The notes below the pieces were generated by a model that worked only from the letters and a program-made list of their open reading frames with translations, was not told the DNA's origin and searched no databases. This document shows positions 49,758-58,056 of a stretch of DNA of 64,000 bases, piece after piece. The first letter of the stretch is position 1. Every line of letters starts with the position of its first letter. Location: the NCBI GenBank assembly GCA_043820985.1, contig JBDRDH010000068.1, forward strand, positions 22,065 to 86,064, in the 5' to 3' direction. A program made the position numbers and the translations under genes. Source of the DNA: JAAYXS01 sp043820985 (lineage in GTDB: Bacteria > Planctomycetota > Phycisphaerae > UBA1845 > Fen-1342).

Positions 49758-52604
49758 TTAACGACGCGCCTTTTTGGTTTTCTTGGCCTTCTTGGCGGCC
49801 TTCTTGCTGGTTTTCTTGGTTTTCTTTGTGGGGGTCTTGGCCGCTGCTTTCTTCGGTGCGGGCCGGCGCTCGGCGTCTTCCTCGATTACGGCTTGTGCGG
49901 CGGCCAGGCGCGCGATTGGTACGCGGTACGGCGAGCAACTGACGTAATCCATGTTGGCGCGGTGGCAGAACATGACACTTTCCGGATCGCCGCCATGTTC
50001 GCCGCAGATACCGATCTTGAGCTTGGGACGTGTCTCCCGGCCGGCTTCAATGGCATGCACTACCAGAGCCCCGACGCCGTATTGATCCAGTGACTGGAAC
50101 GGATCGACGTCGAAGATCCCGGTCTTCTGCGGGTTGCAGTAGTCCGGCAGGAATCGGCCGGCATCATCGCGCGAGAGACCCATGGTCATCTGAGTCAGGT
50201 CGTTGGTGCCGAAGCTGAAGAATTCGGCCACTTCGGCCATTTCATCGGCGGTGATGGCGGCCCGTGGCGTCTCAATCATCGTGCCGACCATGTACTTGAG
50301 TTTGACGCCGGCTTCTTTGATGATCGCGTCAGCCAGCATACAGGTCCGCTCGACGAGAATCAGCAGCTCAAGCGCGTCAATCGTCAGCGGTATCATAATC
50401 TCCGGGCTGACAGGCAGACCACGTTGCTTTAAGTCGATCGCGGCTTCGATAATGGCCCGCACCTGCATCTCGAGGATTTCAGGATAGGTGATGCACAACC
50501 GGCAACCGCGATGGCCCAGCATCGGGTTGGCCTCGTGTAATTGCTCAGCCCGCGCCAGAATCAAGTCGGTTGATACGCCGGTGACCTCTGACAACTGAGC
50601 GGCCTGCTCCCGCGTCTTGGGAACGAATTCGTGCAGCGGCGGATCGAGCAACCGCACCGTCACCGGCCGGCCTTCCATCGCCTCGAAAATACCGATGAAA
50701 TCCGAGCGTTGGAAGGGCAGTAGTTTGTCCAGGGCAGTGCGGCGTATTTCCTCGGTGTCGGCGATAATCATCTCCTGGATCGCCAACTGCCGTTCGTGTG
50801 TCGCGAAGAACATGTGCTCCGTGCGGCACAGGCCGATGCCTTCGGCACCCATCTCGACCGCCTTGCGCGCGTCGGCCGGCGTATCCGCATTGGTCCGGAC
50901 CTTGAGCCGGCGGCGCTTATCCGCCCATTTCATCACGGTATAGAACTCGGCCGGCGGTTCCGGGGTCTGGAGTTCGAGTTTGCCGCTGTAGACCGTGCCG
51001 GTGGAACCGTCGAGTGTCAGATATTCACCCTGACGCACTGGTATACCGCTGACCTTCATCTGTTTGGTTTCATAGTCGATAGTCAGGGCGTCGCAGCCAA
51101 CGATGCAACACTTGCCCCAGCCACGGGCCACGACGGCGGCGTGTGAGGTCTTGCCGCCGGTCTGCGTCAGGATGCCCTTGGCGGCCTGCATACCACCGAC
51201 GTCTTCCGGGCTGGTCTCCTTACGGACCAGAATCACCGCTTCATTATTAGCGGCCATTTCCTCGGCTTCGCGGGCAGTAAAGACCACCTTGCCGCAGGCG
51301 GCGCCTGGGACGGCGTTGATGCCCTCGGCCAGCTTGTGCTCGGCCAGATGGGCTGGTGCGATGGTCGGGCTGATGATCGGGTAGAACAAACGTTCGATAT
51401 CATTCAGCGTGATGCGCGCGATGGCCTGGTCGCGCGTGATGACCGGCTTGGCCGCCGCCGCCACGTATTTCTTTGAAAAAAAGCCCTGCTTGGCCAGCCG
51501 GTTGGCCTCGGTCTTGGTCATCAGGGGCTGCGTGGCCTGTTCGACGGCGATCCGGAAAGCCGCGGCGGGTGTTCGTTTGCCGGTCCGGCACTGCAACATG
51601 TACAGTTTGCCGCGCTCGAAGGTGAATTCCAGATCCTGCATCTCACCATAGTTGATTTCCAGGATGGCCCGCATGGCGCAGAGCTGATCGTAGATCGCCG
51701 GCATCCGCTCGCCCAACTCGGTCAGTCTGATCGGCGTGCGAATACCGGCCACCACGTCCTCGCCCTGGGCGTTGATCAGCATGTCGCCGTAGAAAATGTT
51801 TTCGCCGGTGCTGGGATCGCGTGTGAAACACACGCCGGTGCCACTATCATCGCCCATGTTGCCGAAGACCATTTGCTGGACATTGACGCCGGTGCCCCGC
51901 AGGTCGGTGAGTTTCTCGACACGTCGATAGGTGACGGCTTTCTCGGCGTTCCACGAACTGAACACGGCATTGATCGCCCCGACCAGTTGGTGCCAGGGGT
52001 CCTGCGGAAATTCCTCGCCGGTCTCTTCGCGGAAGAAGGTTTTGAAGTCCAGGCACAGTTCGCGCAGGTCATCGGCGGGGATTTCGTTGTCGAACTGCAC
52101 GCCGAGGCGTTGCTTGAGGTCGTACAGCTTCTGCTCGAGGATCTCCTTGCTCAGGCCGACCACAACCGTTGAGTACATCTGGAGGAAACGGCGATAGGCG
52201 TCCCAGGCGAACCGCGCCTTACCCGTGGCCGCCGCCAAACCCTCGACGGAGACGTCGGTCAGCCCGAGGTTCAAAATGGTTTCCATCATGCCCGGCATGG
52301 AACGCGCCGCGCCGCTACGGACCGAAACCAGCAGCGGGTCCCTGGCATCGCCCAGCTTCTTGCCGCAGGCTTTCTCGAGCCGGGCCAGTTGTTGTTTTAC
52401 CTCTTTTTCCAGGCCGGCCGGCCATTTGTGATGTGTGTCGTAGTGTTCACAAGCAGCGATCGCGAGCGTGAAACCGGCCGGCACTGGCAAGCCAATACTG
52501 GTCATTTCCGCCAGACCGGCGCCTTTGCCGCCCAGCAGTTCGCGATCAGTTCCTTTTCCCTCGGCCTTACCGGCCCCAAAGGCATATACGTACTTCATCT
52601 TCAT
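49758..52604 (-). CDS. ppdK: Pyruvate phosphate dikinase with Lys/Ala-rich C-terminal tail
   Basis: A 948-residue enzyme interconverting pyruvate, ATP and phosphate with PEP, AMP and PPi. Landmarks: ATP-grasp start LLGGKGAGLAEMTSIGLPVPAGF; swivelling His in GGKTSHAAVVARGWG; PEP/pyruvate domain with GLCRTEHMFF, the SFGTNDLTQM strand and catalytic Cys in CGEHGGDPESV. After the normal end (RLAAAQAVIEE) an extra ~35 residues are mostly Lys, Ala and Thr (KKTKKTSKKAAKKAKK), resembling histone H1-like tails. ATG 52604 is used because the upstream in-frame stretch is not PPDK-like and would reach the SPFH gene. The gap 52605-52872 holds no supported gene. Confidence 0.94.
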   Translation of the reverse strand: MKMKYVYAFGAGKAEGKGTDRELLGGKGAGLAEMTSIGLPVPAGFTLAIAACEHYDTHHKWPAGLEKEVKQQLARLEKACGKKLGDARDPLLVSVRSGAARSMPGMMETILNLGLTDVSVEGLAAATGKARFAWDAYRRFLQMYSTVVVGLSKEILEQKLYDLKQRLGVQFDNEIPADDLRELCLDFKTFFREETGEEFPQDPWHQLVGAINAVFSSWNAEKAVTYRRVEKLTDLRGTGVNVQQMVFGNMGDDSGTGVCFTRDPSTGENIFYGDMLINAQGEDVVAGIRTPIRLTELGERMPAIYDQLCAMRAILEINYGEMQDLEFTFERGKLYMLQCRTGKRTPAAAFRIAVEQATQPLMTKTEANRLAKQGFFSKKYVAAAAKPVITRDQAIARITLNDIERLFYPIISPTIAPAHLAEHKLAEGINAVPGAACGKVVFTAREAEEMAANNEAVILVRKETSPEDVGGMQAAKGILTQTGGKTSHAAVVARGWGKCCIVGCDALTIDYETKQMKVSGIPVRQGEYLTLDGSTGTVYSGKLELQTPEPPAEFYTVMKWADKRRRLKVRTNADTPADARKAVEMGAEGIGLCRTEHMFFATHERQLAIQEMIIADTEEIRRTALDKLLPFQRSDFIGIFEAMEGRPVTVRLLDPPLHEFVPKTREQAAQLSEVTGVSTDLILARAEQLHEANPMLGHRGCRLCITYPEILEMQVRAIIEAAIDLKQRGLPVSPEIMIPLTIDALELLILVERTCMLADAIIKEAGVKLKYMVGTMIETPRAAITADEMAEVAEFFSFGTNDLTQMTMGLSRDDAGRFLPDYCNPQKTGIFDVDPFQSLDQYGVGALVVHAIEAGRETRPKLKIGICGEHGGDPESVMFCHRANMDYVSCSPYRVPIARLAAAQAVIEEDAERRPAPKKAAAKTPTKKTKKTSKKAAKKAKKTKKARR

Positions 52605-52872
52605 GGTGCATGTTTCCTTGCTCTTCAACATTGAGCATGTTTGGGGGTTCGCTCGCGGGTCGTCCCGTGTGGTGACGACTATCCGGGCATGATAGGTGAA
52701 ATCCTTGGACGTGGCAGCCCCTTGAACTGGGTGAAATATTGGTGGATCGCGATAAGGGACTTGTGGCAGGCAGGTTTTTGAAGCCGCGACATTCAGGTCC
52801 CGCGGGAACTCCGCGTTGACCGCAGGCCGCGGCTCAGATCCTGGTGCTGCCGTTTCTGTCGGGTAGCACGCT

Positions 52873-54018
52873 CTACTCGCTATCAGTGAACTCCGCCGGG
52901 GGTTGCTCTGAGGTATCTGTCTTGGCATCCACGTTCCGCTGTGGCTGGCCCAGGGCGGTGAGTCCACCCAATGCCCCGAGGCCCATCGTCTCGACCGCGG
53001 TGGAAGGCACGATGACCATCGAGCCCTTCTGCTTGAGCCCCTCGTAGACCATGTTCATGGCCCGCAAGTGCAGTGCGACGGGATTGTTAATGTACGCCTC
53101 CGAAGCCTTGGCGAATTTTTCCGCGATTTCCGTCTCCGCCGTGCCGAGGATGATGCGCGACTGGCGCTCGCGTTCGGACTGGGCCTGCTTGCTCATGGCG
53201 TCCTCCAGGCCCTTGGGGATAATAATGTCCCGAATCTCCACCGATTGGGCGGTTATGCCCCAGGGGTTGGTCTTGGCGTCCAGCACCTGTTGAATCTCCT
53301 GTCCGAGGCGGTCGCGGTGTGACAGCAAATCCGCCAGTTCACTGCGCCCGATGGCGTCGCGCAGCGCTGTCTGGGCCGAGAGAATCACCGCCGAGGTGAA
53401 GTCCTCGACCTCCAACACCGCCTTCTCGGCATCCCAGACCATCCAGAAAGCGATGGCGTCAACATTGACCGGTACCGTGTCCTTGGTCAGCGTGGTCTCG
53501 GCGCGGAAATCGCTGACGCGGATACGCTGATCCACATATTGCGCCACCTTGTCGATTACCGGCAGGATGACGAACACGCCCGAGCCGCGGATGCCGACGA
53601 ACTTGCCGAAGCGCAGCAGTACCGCCCGCTCCCATTGGAAGGCAATCTGTATGCATGGAGCTATTAGTGAAGCTATGACTGTGGTGCCAACCAGCACGCG
53701 TGGTGGAATATCCAGCACTTTGAGCATGAGGAAACCACCCAGTGCCGCCGCGGTGCCCATGATCAGCACACCTTCCCAGACCTGAGTCAGCCGGAATACC
53801 CCCGCCAACACCAGCGCCGTGACAATGGCATAAGAGACCACAATCAGCATTTTGATCAGGTCAAAGTCGTACAGGAACAGGTGGATCGTCAGCCCGATCA
53901 GCATCAGGCCTAACAGTAGCAGCGTGTTGAATGGGGAGAAACGATAGTCCGCCCGGGCGCTGCCGGAAAACCGTTCCAAAGAAAATGTCGGGCGAATTGA
54001 GGAGCTGCCGGTCAACAT
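52873..54018 (-). CDS. SPFH/band 7 (stomatin/slipin-like) membrane protein
   Basis: A 381-residue protein with an unusually long N-terminal membrane region of about four helices (residues ~28-130), then the SPFH domain (WERAVLLRFGKFVGIRGSGV through RDIIIPKGLEDAM) and a coiled C-terminal segment (QAQSERERQSRIILGTAETE). Slipins form rings that organise membranes and proteases; no NfeD partner is adjacent. It is the third gene of the leftward GntR-DUF3592-SPFH operon, with an ~80-base gap from the DUF3592-like gene. Confidence 0.88.
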   Translation of the reverse strand: MLTGSSSIRPTFSLERFSGSARADYRFSPFNTLLLLGLMLIGLTIHLFLYDFDLIKMLIVVSYAIVTALVLAGVFRLTQVWEGVLIMGTAAALGGFLMLKVLDIPPRVLVGTTVIASLIAPCIQIAFQWERAVLLRFGKFVGIRGSGVFVILPVIDKVAQYVDQRIRVSDFRAETTLTKDTVPVNVDAIAFWMVWDAEKAVLEVEDFTSAVILSAQTALRDAIGRSELADLLSHRDRLGQEIQQVLDAKTNPWGITAQSVEIRDIIIPKGLEDAMSKQAQSERERQSRIILGTAETEIAEKFAKASEAYINNPVALHLRAMNMVYEGLKQKGSMVIVPSTAVETMGLGALGGLTALGQPQRNVDAKTDTSEQPPAEFTDSE

Positions 54019-54097
54019 TTGAATCTCTCCTGAATTAGTTTTCTATCTGACACGATCCGCTGTTCAGGCCGCGAATCGTCCGTTTTCTGTCCCGTTC

Positions 54098-54928
54098 CTA
54101 TCCCTCGCCGGTCCAGCTACTTCCGTGTAGCCAGAGGACGCTGGCCAGCGGCTCATCCGGATTGAAGATCACGCCGACCTGGTCTCCCGGCCGAAGTGCT
54201 TCAGCCCAGTCATAGTGGTAAGTGCGGTCATGGCCATACACTTCGAGGCCGCGCTGGTCTCTGAAAGCGTAGTAGACGTCGTAAGGGCTGCGCGATCCGA
54301 AGTGAATGTGTTTTATACGCCGAACATCCACTACTTCCCCCATGACCCCCTCGCCATGTGTTAGCAGCATGCGCTCCTGTCGGGCCTGAGCCCAGGTGGC
54401 CAGGAGCAGGATCACTCCCAGCAGACCTTCCGAACCGACGATGCCCAATACCAGCAGGTACGTCCATGCCGGTATTAGTGCTCTGCTGCCGCCGACGGGT
54501 CGGGCGTTGGTTGGCTGGTCTGGCTGATATTCGACATCGATGAACTCCCCCATGGTCTTGCTGGCATATGACTGGTCGTAGGTATAACCGCGCGCATCAA
54601 CAATTACTCCCGCGCCGGTCTTGAATCGAAAGTCCACCTGCCAGGGATGTTGGCTGCCTACGCGGGTGTGTTTGACCTCCCGAATGTTGGTTAACATCGC
54701 CGTCGCAGAGGAATGCTGACGATCCAGTTGCCAGTCGGCGGTTGGTAGCACCCGGCCACCAATAAAGTAGAACAACAGAGGCAGGCCCAGGCCCAGCAGC
54801 AAGCCCAAGGCGGAAAAGAGTACTCCACAGAAAAACATGCAACGCATTCGCCGCAGGAAGAACCCGGCGGACACCCAACGGGGCGAGTCAGGAATGGTGA
54901 CGATTGCGTTTTCCGCCGCCCAGTTCAT
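54098..54928 (-). CDS. DUF3592-like membrane protein
   Basis: A 276-residue protein with two pairs of helix plus extracytoplasmic beta domain: helices near 35-58 and 150-178, each followed by similar strands (ATAMLTNIREVKHTRVG... and EVVDVRRIKHIHFGSRSPYDVYYAF). The repeat ending VEYQPDQP / VIFNPDEP is the typical DUF3592 pattern. Function unknown. It overlaps the stop of the GntR gene by four bases (ATGA), so the two are translated together. Confidence 0.78.
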   Translation of the reverse strand: MNWAAENAIVTIPDSPRWVSAGFFLRRMRCMFFCGVLFSALGLLLGLGLPLLFYFIGGRVLPTADWQLDRQHSSATAMLTNIREVKHTRVGSQHPWQVDFRFKTGAGVIVDARGYTYDQSYASKTMGEFIDVEYQPDQPTNARPVGGSRALIPAWTYLLVLGIVGSEGLLGVILLLATWAQARQERMLLTHGEGVMGEVVDVRRIKHIHFGSRSPYDVYYAFRDQRGLEVYGHDRTYHYDWAEALRPGDQVGVIFNPDEPLASVLWLHGSSWTGEG

Positions 54929-55332
54929 GACGGTCTCCCTTCTGAGCGTTCGCGCAGAGCATTTAGCACTTCCTGGACACTAAAGCCATATGTAGCTGTG
55001 CGGGAAAGTAGCTCGGTGCAGATCTGGTCGAGCATTTTCTTGCGTTCCAGATCGGAAATCTCGATCTTTTCGTCACTTATGAACGTTCCGGTACCCATCT
55101 GAGTGCTGACCACGCCTTTAATTTCGAGTTCCTGGTAGGCCCGCGCGACGGTGTTCGGATTGATCTTGAGGTCAACGGCTAGCTGCCGCACGGTAGGCAG
55201 ACGGTCGCTGCATCCCAGGCGGCCGTTGGCGATCGCAAACTGAATCTGGTCAATGATTTGCCGGTAGAAGGGTACGCCACTCTTTTGATCGAGCACAAAT
55301 TGCATCGGACCGCCGTCTGCCCCCAGGCTCAT
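54925..55332 (-). CDS. GntR-family transcriptional regulator, YtrA-type
   Basis: A 135-residue regulator. The winged helix opens DQKSGVPFYRQIIDQIQFAI, with the recognition region LPTVRQLAVDLKINPNTVAR and the wing STQMGTGTFIS. The short C-terminal tail (~50 residues, no ligand domain) is that of the YtrA subfamily, usually autorepressors of membrane-protein operons. Start ATG 55332 or 55305; neither has a strong ribosome site, and I prefer the first as it lies ~24 bases from the predicted transcript start. An inverted repeat overlapping the -10 box suggests autoregulation with the DUF3592 and SPFH genes. Confidence 0.85.
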   Translation of the reverse strand: MSLGADGGPMQFVLDQKSGVPFYRQIIDQIQFAIANGRLGCSDRLPTVRQLAVDLKINPNTVARAYQELEIKGVVSTQMGTGTFISDEKIEISDLERKKMLDQICTELLSRTATYGFSVQEVLNALRERSEGRPS

Positions 55333-55353
55333 TCTAATGTCATGGATCACTAA

Positions 55354-55373
55354 TGTATTATTAATATAATACA
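55354..55373. promoter_or_regulatory. Operator-like inverted repeat for the GntR regulator
   Basis: TGTATTAT-TAAT-ATAATACA: perfect 8-bp arms with a 4-base centre. It covers the -10 box and start site of the regulator's own promoter, the expected place for an autorepressor site. The AT-rich sequence stands out from its GC-rich surroundings. Confidence 0.65.
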
Positions 55374-55391
55374 ATAAGTCGAGTTTGTCAA
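55363..55391 (-). promoter_or_regulatory. Consensus sigma70 promoter of the GntR-DUF3592-SPFH operon
   Basis: Reading leftward: TTGACA (55391-55386, perfect), 17-base spacer, TATATT (55368-55363). Predicted start near 55356, inside the inverted repeat at 55354-55373. Confidence 0.65.
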
Positions 55392-55505
55392 GCTCAATTG
55401 GTTTTTTGAGCTGGAATCGTGGTTGTGGTGTCGCAGATAGATTTGATGGCAGGGAGAAGTACATGAGACTGGAATATCGAGGCTGAGGGCCATGTTTAGG
55501 GTGAT

Positions 55506-56600
55506 ATGATGTACTGCATACACACTGTGATCCTGGCGGGATTGGTATCTTCAGTGACTGGTTGCCGGCCGTCGGAATCGCAGAGTAATCGTCCGGACAG
55601 TCGCGCAGTGGTCTCAATCACAAGCCCGAAAGCCTCAGCCGAAAAATCAGATAGCATGAATCCGAAATACTCATCATCACAATATGACATTACACCGCTA
55701 CCGCGCGAACAAGTGGCGAAGCTGGCAGCCCGACTGGATCCCGAGGCTTACCGCATTACGCAAAAGGCCGGCACGCAGCCGCCGCATTGCGGGACGCTGC
55801 TGGATAACAAGCAGGAAGGCATTTACTGCTGCGTGGTCTGTGGCTTACCGCTGTTTTCTAGCACTCACAAGTTCAATTCGGGTACCGGCTGGCCCAGTTT
55901 CTATCGCGAATTCGATCCAGAGCATGTTGCTCGACATATCGACAAGAGTCTGGGTATGGCCCGGACTGAAATTACCTGCACACGTTGTAACGCACATCTC
56001 GGGCATGTATTCGACGATGGTCCCGCGCCAACGGGACAGCGGCACTGTCTGAACTCGGCTTCGTTGACGTTCTTCGAGCAGGGGGCGGCGCGACCGGCCG
56101 CGAGTCGGCCGATCAAGACGGAGACGGCGTACTTCGCCGGCGGGTGTTTCTGGGGCATCGAGTATTACTTCCAGCAGGGGCCGGGCGTGCTTGACGCCGT
56201 GAGCGGCTACATGCAGGGGGAAGTGGAGCATGTGACGTATGAGCAGGTTTGCCGGGGCGCATCGGGGCATGCCGAGAGTGTCAAAGTAGTGTTTGATCCA
56301 GAGCGGATCACGTATGCCCGCCTGTTGGAGGCCTTCTTCCAGATGCATGATCCCACGCAGCGTGATCGTCAGGGGTCGGACGTGGGCACGCAGTACCGCT
56401 CGGGACTTTGGTACACTAATGAGGAACAAAAACGCGCGGCTGAATCGTATATGAATGAGTTAGCGTCCGCGAAAAGCTTCGGCGGCCGCGAGATCGTCAC
56501 ACAAGTCGAGCCAGCCCGGGAATTCTGGCCCGCCGAGGAATACCACCAGGATTACATTGCTCGGACTGGTCGCGCCTGCCACGTGAAAAATCCGTGGTGA
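55506..56600 (+). CDS. msrBA: Bifunctional peptide methionine sulfoxide reductase MsrB-MsrA, lipoprotein
   Basis: A 364-residue fusion. The start has a lipoprotein signal with lipobox VTGC (Cys20), so it is probably membrane-anchored outside the cytoplasm. MsrB domain at about 58-195: zinc cysteines in CCVVCG and CTRCNAHLGHVF, catalytic Cys in GQRHCLNSASL. MsrA domain at about 200-360: active-site GGCFWGIEYYF, DPTQRDRQGSDVGTQYRS and EYHQDYI. It repairs both epimers of oxidised methionine in envelope proteins. The order B then A is the reverse of the better-known Neisseria PilB arrangement. It is divergent from the GntR operon. Confidence 0.93.
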   Translation: MMYCIHTVILAGLVSSVTGCRPSESQSNRPDSRAVVSITSPKASAEKSDSMNPKYSSSQYDITPLPREQVAKLAARLDPEAYRITQKAGTQPPHCGTLLDNKQEGIYCCVVCGLPLFSSTHKFNSGTGWPSFYREFDPEHVARHIDKSLGMARTEITCTRCNAHLGHVFDDGPAPTGQRHCLNSASLTFFEQGAARPAASRPIKTETAYFAGGCFWGIEYYFQQGPGVLDAVSGYMQGEVEHVTYEQVCRGASGHAESVKVVFDPERITYARLLEAFFQMHDPTQRDRQGSDVGTQYRSGLWYTNEEQKRAAESYMNELASAKSFGGREIVTQVEPAREFWPAEEYHQDYIARTGRACHVKNPW

Positions 56601-56685
56601 TTTTGCAACACGGATCGCCATGCGACGAAAGCGGTTGGCGACCGCATAGTGCCATGTGGCCATAGCAGGGTTGGAGCGCTCGAGA

Positions 56686-57936
56686 TCAGCGACCGAGAGC
56701 CTGGATCAGGTTGATGATGATGCTGATAGAAGCGACCGCGGCCAGGATGATCATCAGGATGGTGTCCCGGTGAAAACCGGGTTCATCCTTGTCGGCCGGC
56801 TGGCCAGCCATGATCTGGCTCTCATCCCGCAGCGCTTCACCCTTGGATAGCGTATCCAGATCCAGCGTGGAAAAGGCGCGCTCGGCGTGTTGCGGGGGCT
56901 CACCACGGGCCAGCATCGCCAGGTCGGCCAGTACTTCGCGGGCACTGGGGTAGCGCACGCCGCGATCCTTGGCCAGCAGCATTTCAATCATCGCGCCACA
57001 CCCGGAACTGAGTTGTGTATTGAGGTGGTCTGGCGGTATTAGCGGTTCTTTCAGATGTTTATGCATCACTGCCGAGGGATTGGGACCTTCGAAGGGGACG
57101 CGCCCAGTCACCATGTGGTAGAAGGTGCCGCCCAGGGAATACAGGTCGGCGCGGCAATCGATATCCACCTCGCCGCGAATCTGCTCCGGGCTGATGTAAT
57201 AAGGCGTTCCATACGCACGACCGGCCTCGGCCAAGGCGGCCTCGACATCAGTAGTTTCGCGGGCCAAACCCATATCAGCCAGTTTGGCGACGCGGTCGCG
57301 GGTCAGCATGATGTTCTTGGGCTTGACATCGCGGTGGATGATGCCGCGTTCATGAGCGTGCAGGAGGGCCCGGGCCATCTGGGTAATGATGTCGATGGCC
57401 TCGGCCTCGTCGTAGATCATGCCGGTGGCCAACTCGTCGTAGACCGTGCAGCCTTCGACGTATTCCATGACGAAGTAGTGGTAATCACCCGCTTCACCGA
57501 CATCGATGGCCTGCACGATATTGTTGTGGTTCAACTGGGCGGCGGCCTTGCCTTCCTTGTAGAAGCGGTCGACGAACTCCTCATTTCTGCTTAAGCGTCG
57601 TGGCAGCACCTTGACTGCCACAATGCGATCCAGGCTGAGCTGTCGGGCCTTGTAGACGATAGCCATCGCCCCGGCGCCGACCTTTTTGATCAACTGATAT
57701 CCGGGGATTTGTTGTGCTGGTCGGCCGCCCGAATCTTCGGCGGTGCCTTGAAGACGGGTCAACTGCGTGAGTGTCAGGAATCCCAGATTTACGAGGATTT
57801 CTCCAATAGATTGCTGGTTATCGGGTGTAGAGATATTACGCTGGTGCTCTATGGCCGCGCGGACTTCTTCCTTGGTGGCCAATTGGCGCTCTACCACCAG
57901 CCGACCGATTTGGCTATCTTCTGGTGTGTCTGCCAC
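56686..57936 (-). CDS. Ser/Thr protein kinase with N-terminal GspE_N-like domain and C-terminal helix
   Basis: A 416-residue kinase. Residues 1-70 (GRLVVERQLATKEEVRAAIE, IGEILVNLGFLTLTQL) look like the MshEN/GspE N-terminal fold, a possible cyclic-di-nucleotide or protein-binding module. The Hanks kinase spans ~80-345: GAGAMAIVYKA, VAVKVLP, HRDVKPKN, then ADMGLAR (DMG in place of DFG) and SPEQIRG. A single helix at the extreme C-terminus (TILMIILAAVASISIIINLI) anchors it with the kinase in the cytoplasm and almost no external part. All core catalytic residues are present, so it should be active. Divergent from the DUF4159 gene. Confidence 0.9.
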   Translation of the reverse strand: MADTPEDSQIGRLVVERQLATKEEVRAAIEHQRNISTPDNQQSIGEILVNLGFLTLTQLTRLQGTAEDSGGRPAQQIPGYQLIKKVGAGAMAIVYKARQLSLDRIVAVKVLPRRLSRNEEFVDRFYKEGKAAAQLNHNNIVQAIDVGEAGDYHYFVMEYVEGCTVYDELATGMIYDEAEAIDIITQMARALLHAHERGIIHRDVKPKNIMLTRDRVAKLADMGLARETTDVEAALAEAGRAYGTPYYISPEQIRGEVDIDCRADLYSLGGTFYHMVTGRVPFEGPNPSAVMHKHLKEPLIPPDHLNTQLSSGCGAMIEMLLAKDRGVRYPSAREVLADLAMLARGEPPQHAERAFSTLDLDTLSKGEALRDESQIMAGQPADKDEPGFHRDTILMIILAAVASISIIINLIQALGR

Positions 57937-58056
57937 GGAGCTACCTATGCCGGGGGAACGGCTACGTTGTCGGTACCGAATGTTAAGTGTGGAATTCTAT
58001 GCAGTTACGCCGCCGGATTCAAATGGGTACATTCAACCCGCGGCAGGAAGCCGAAA

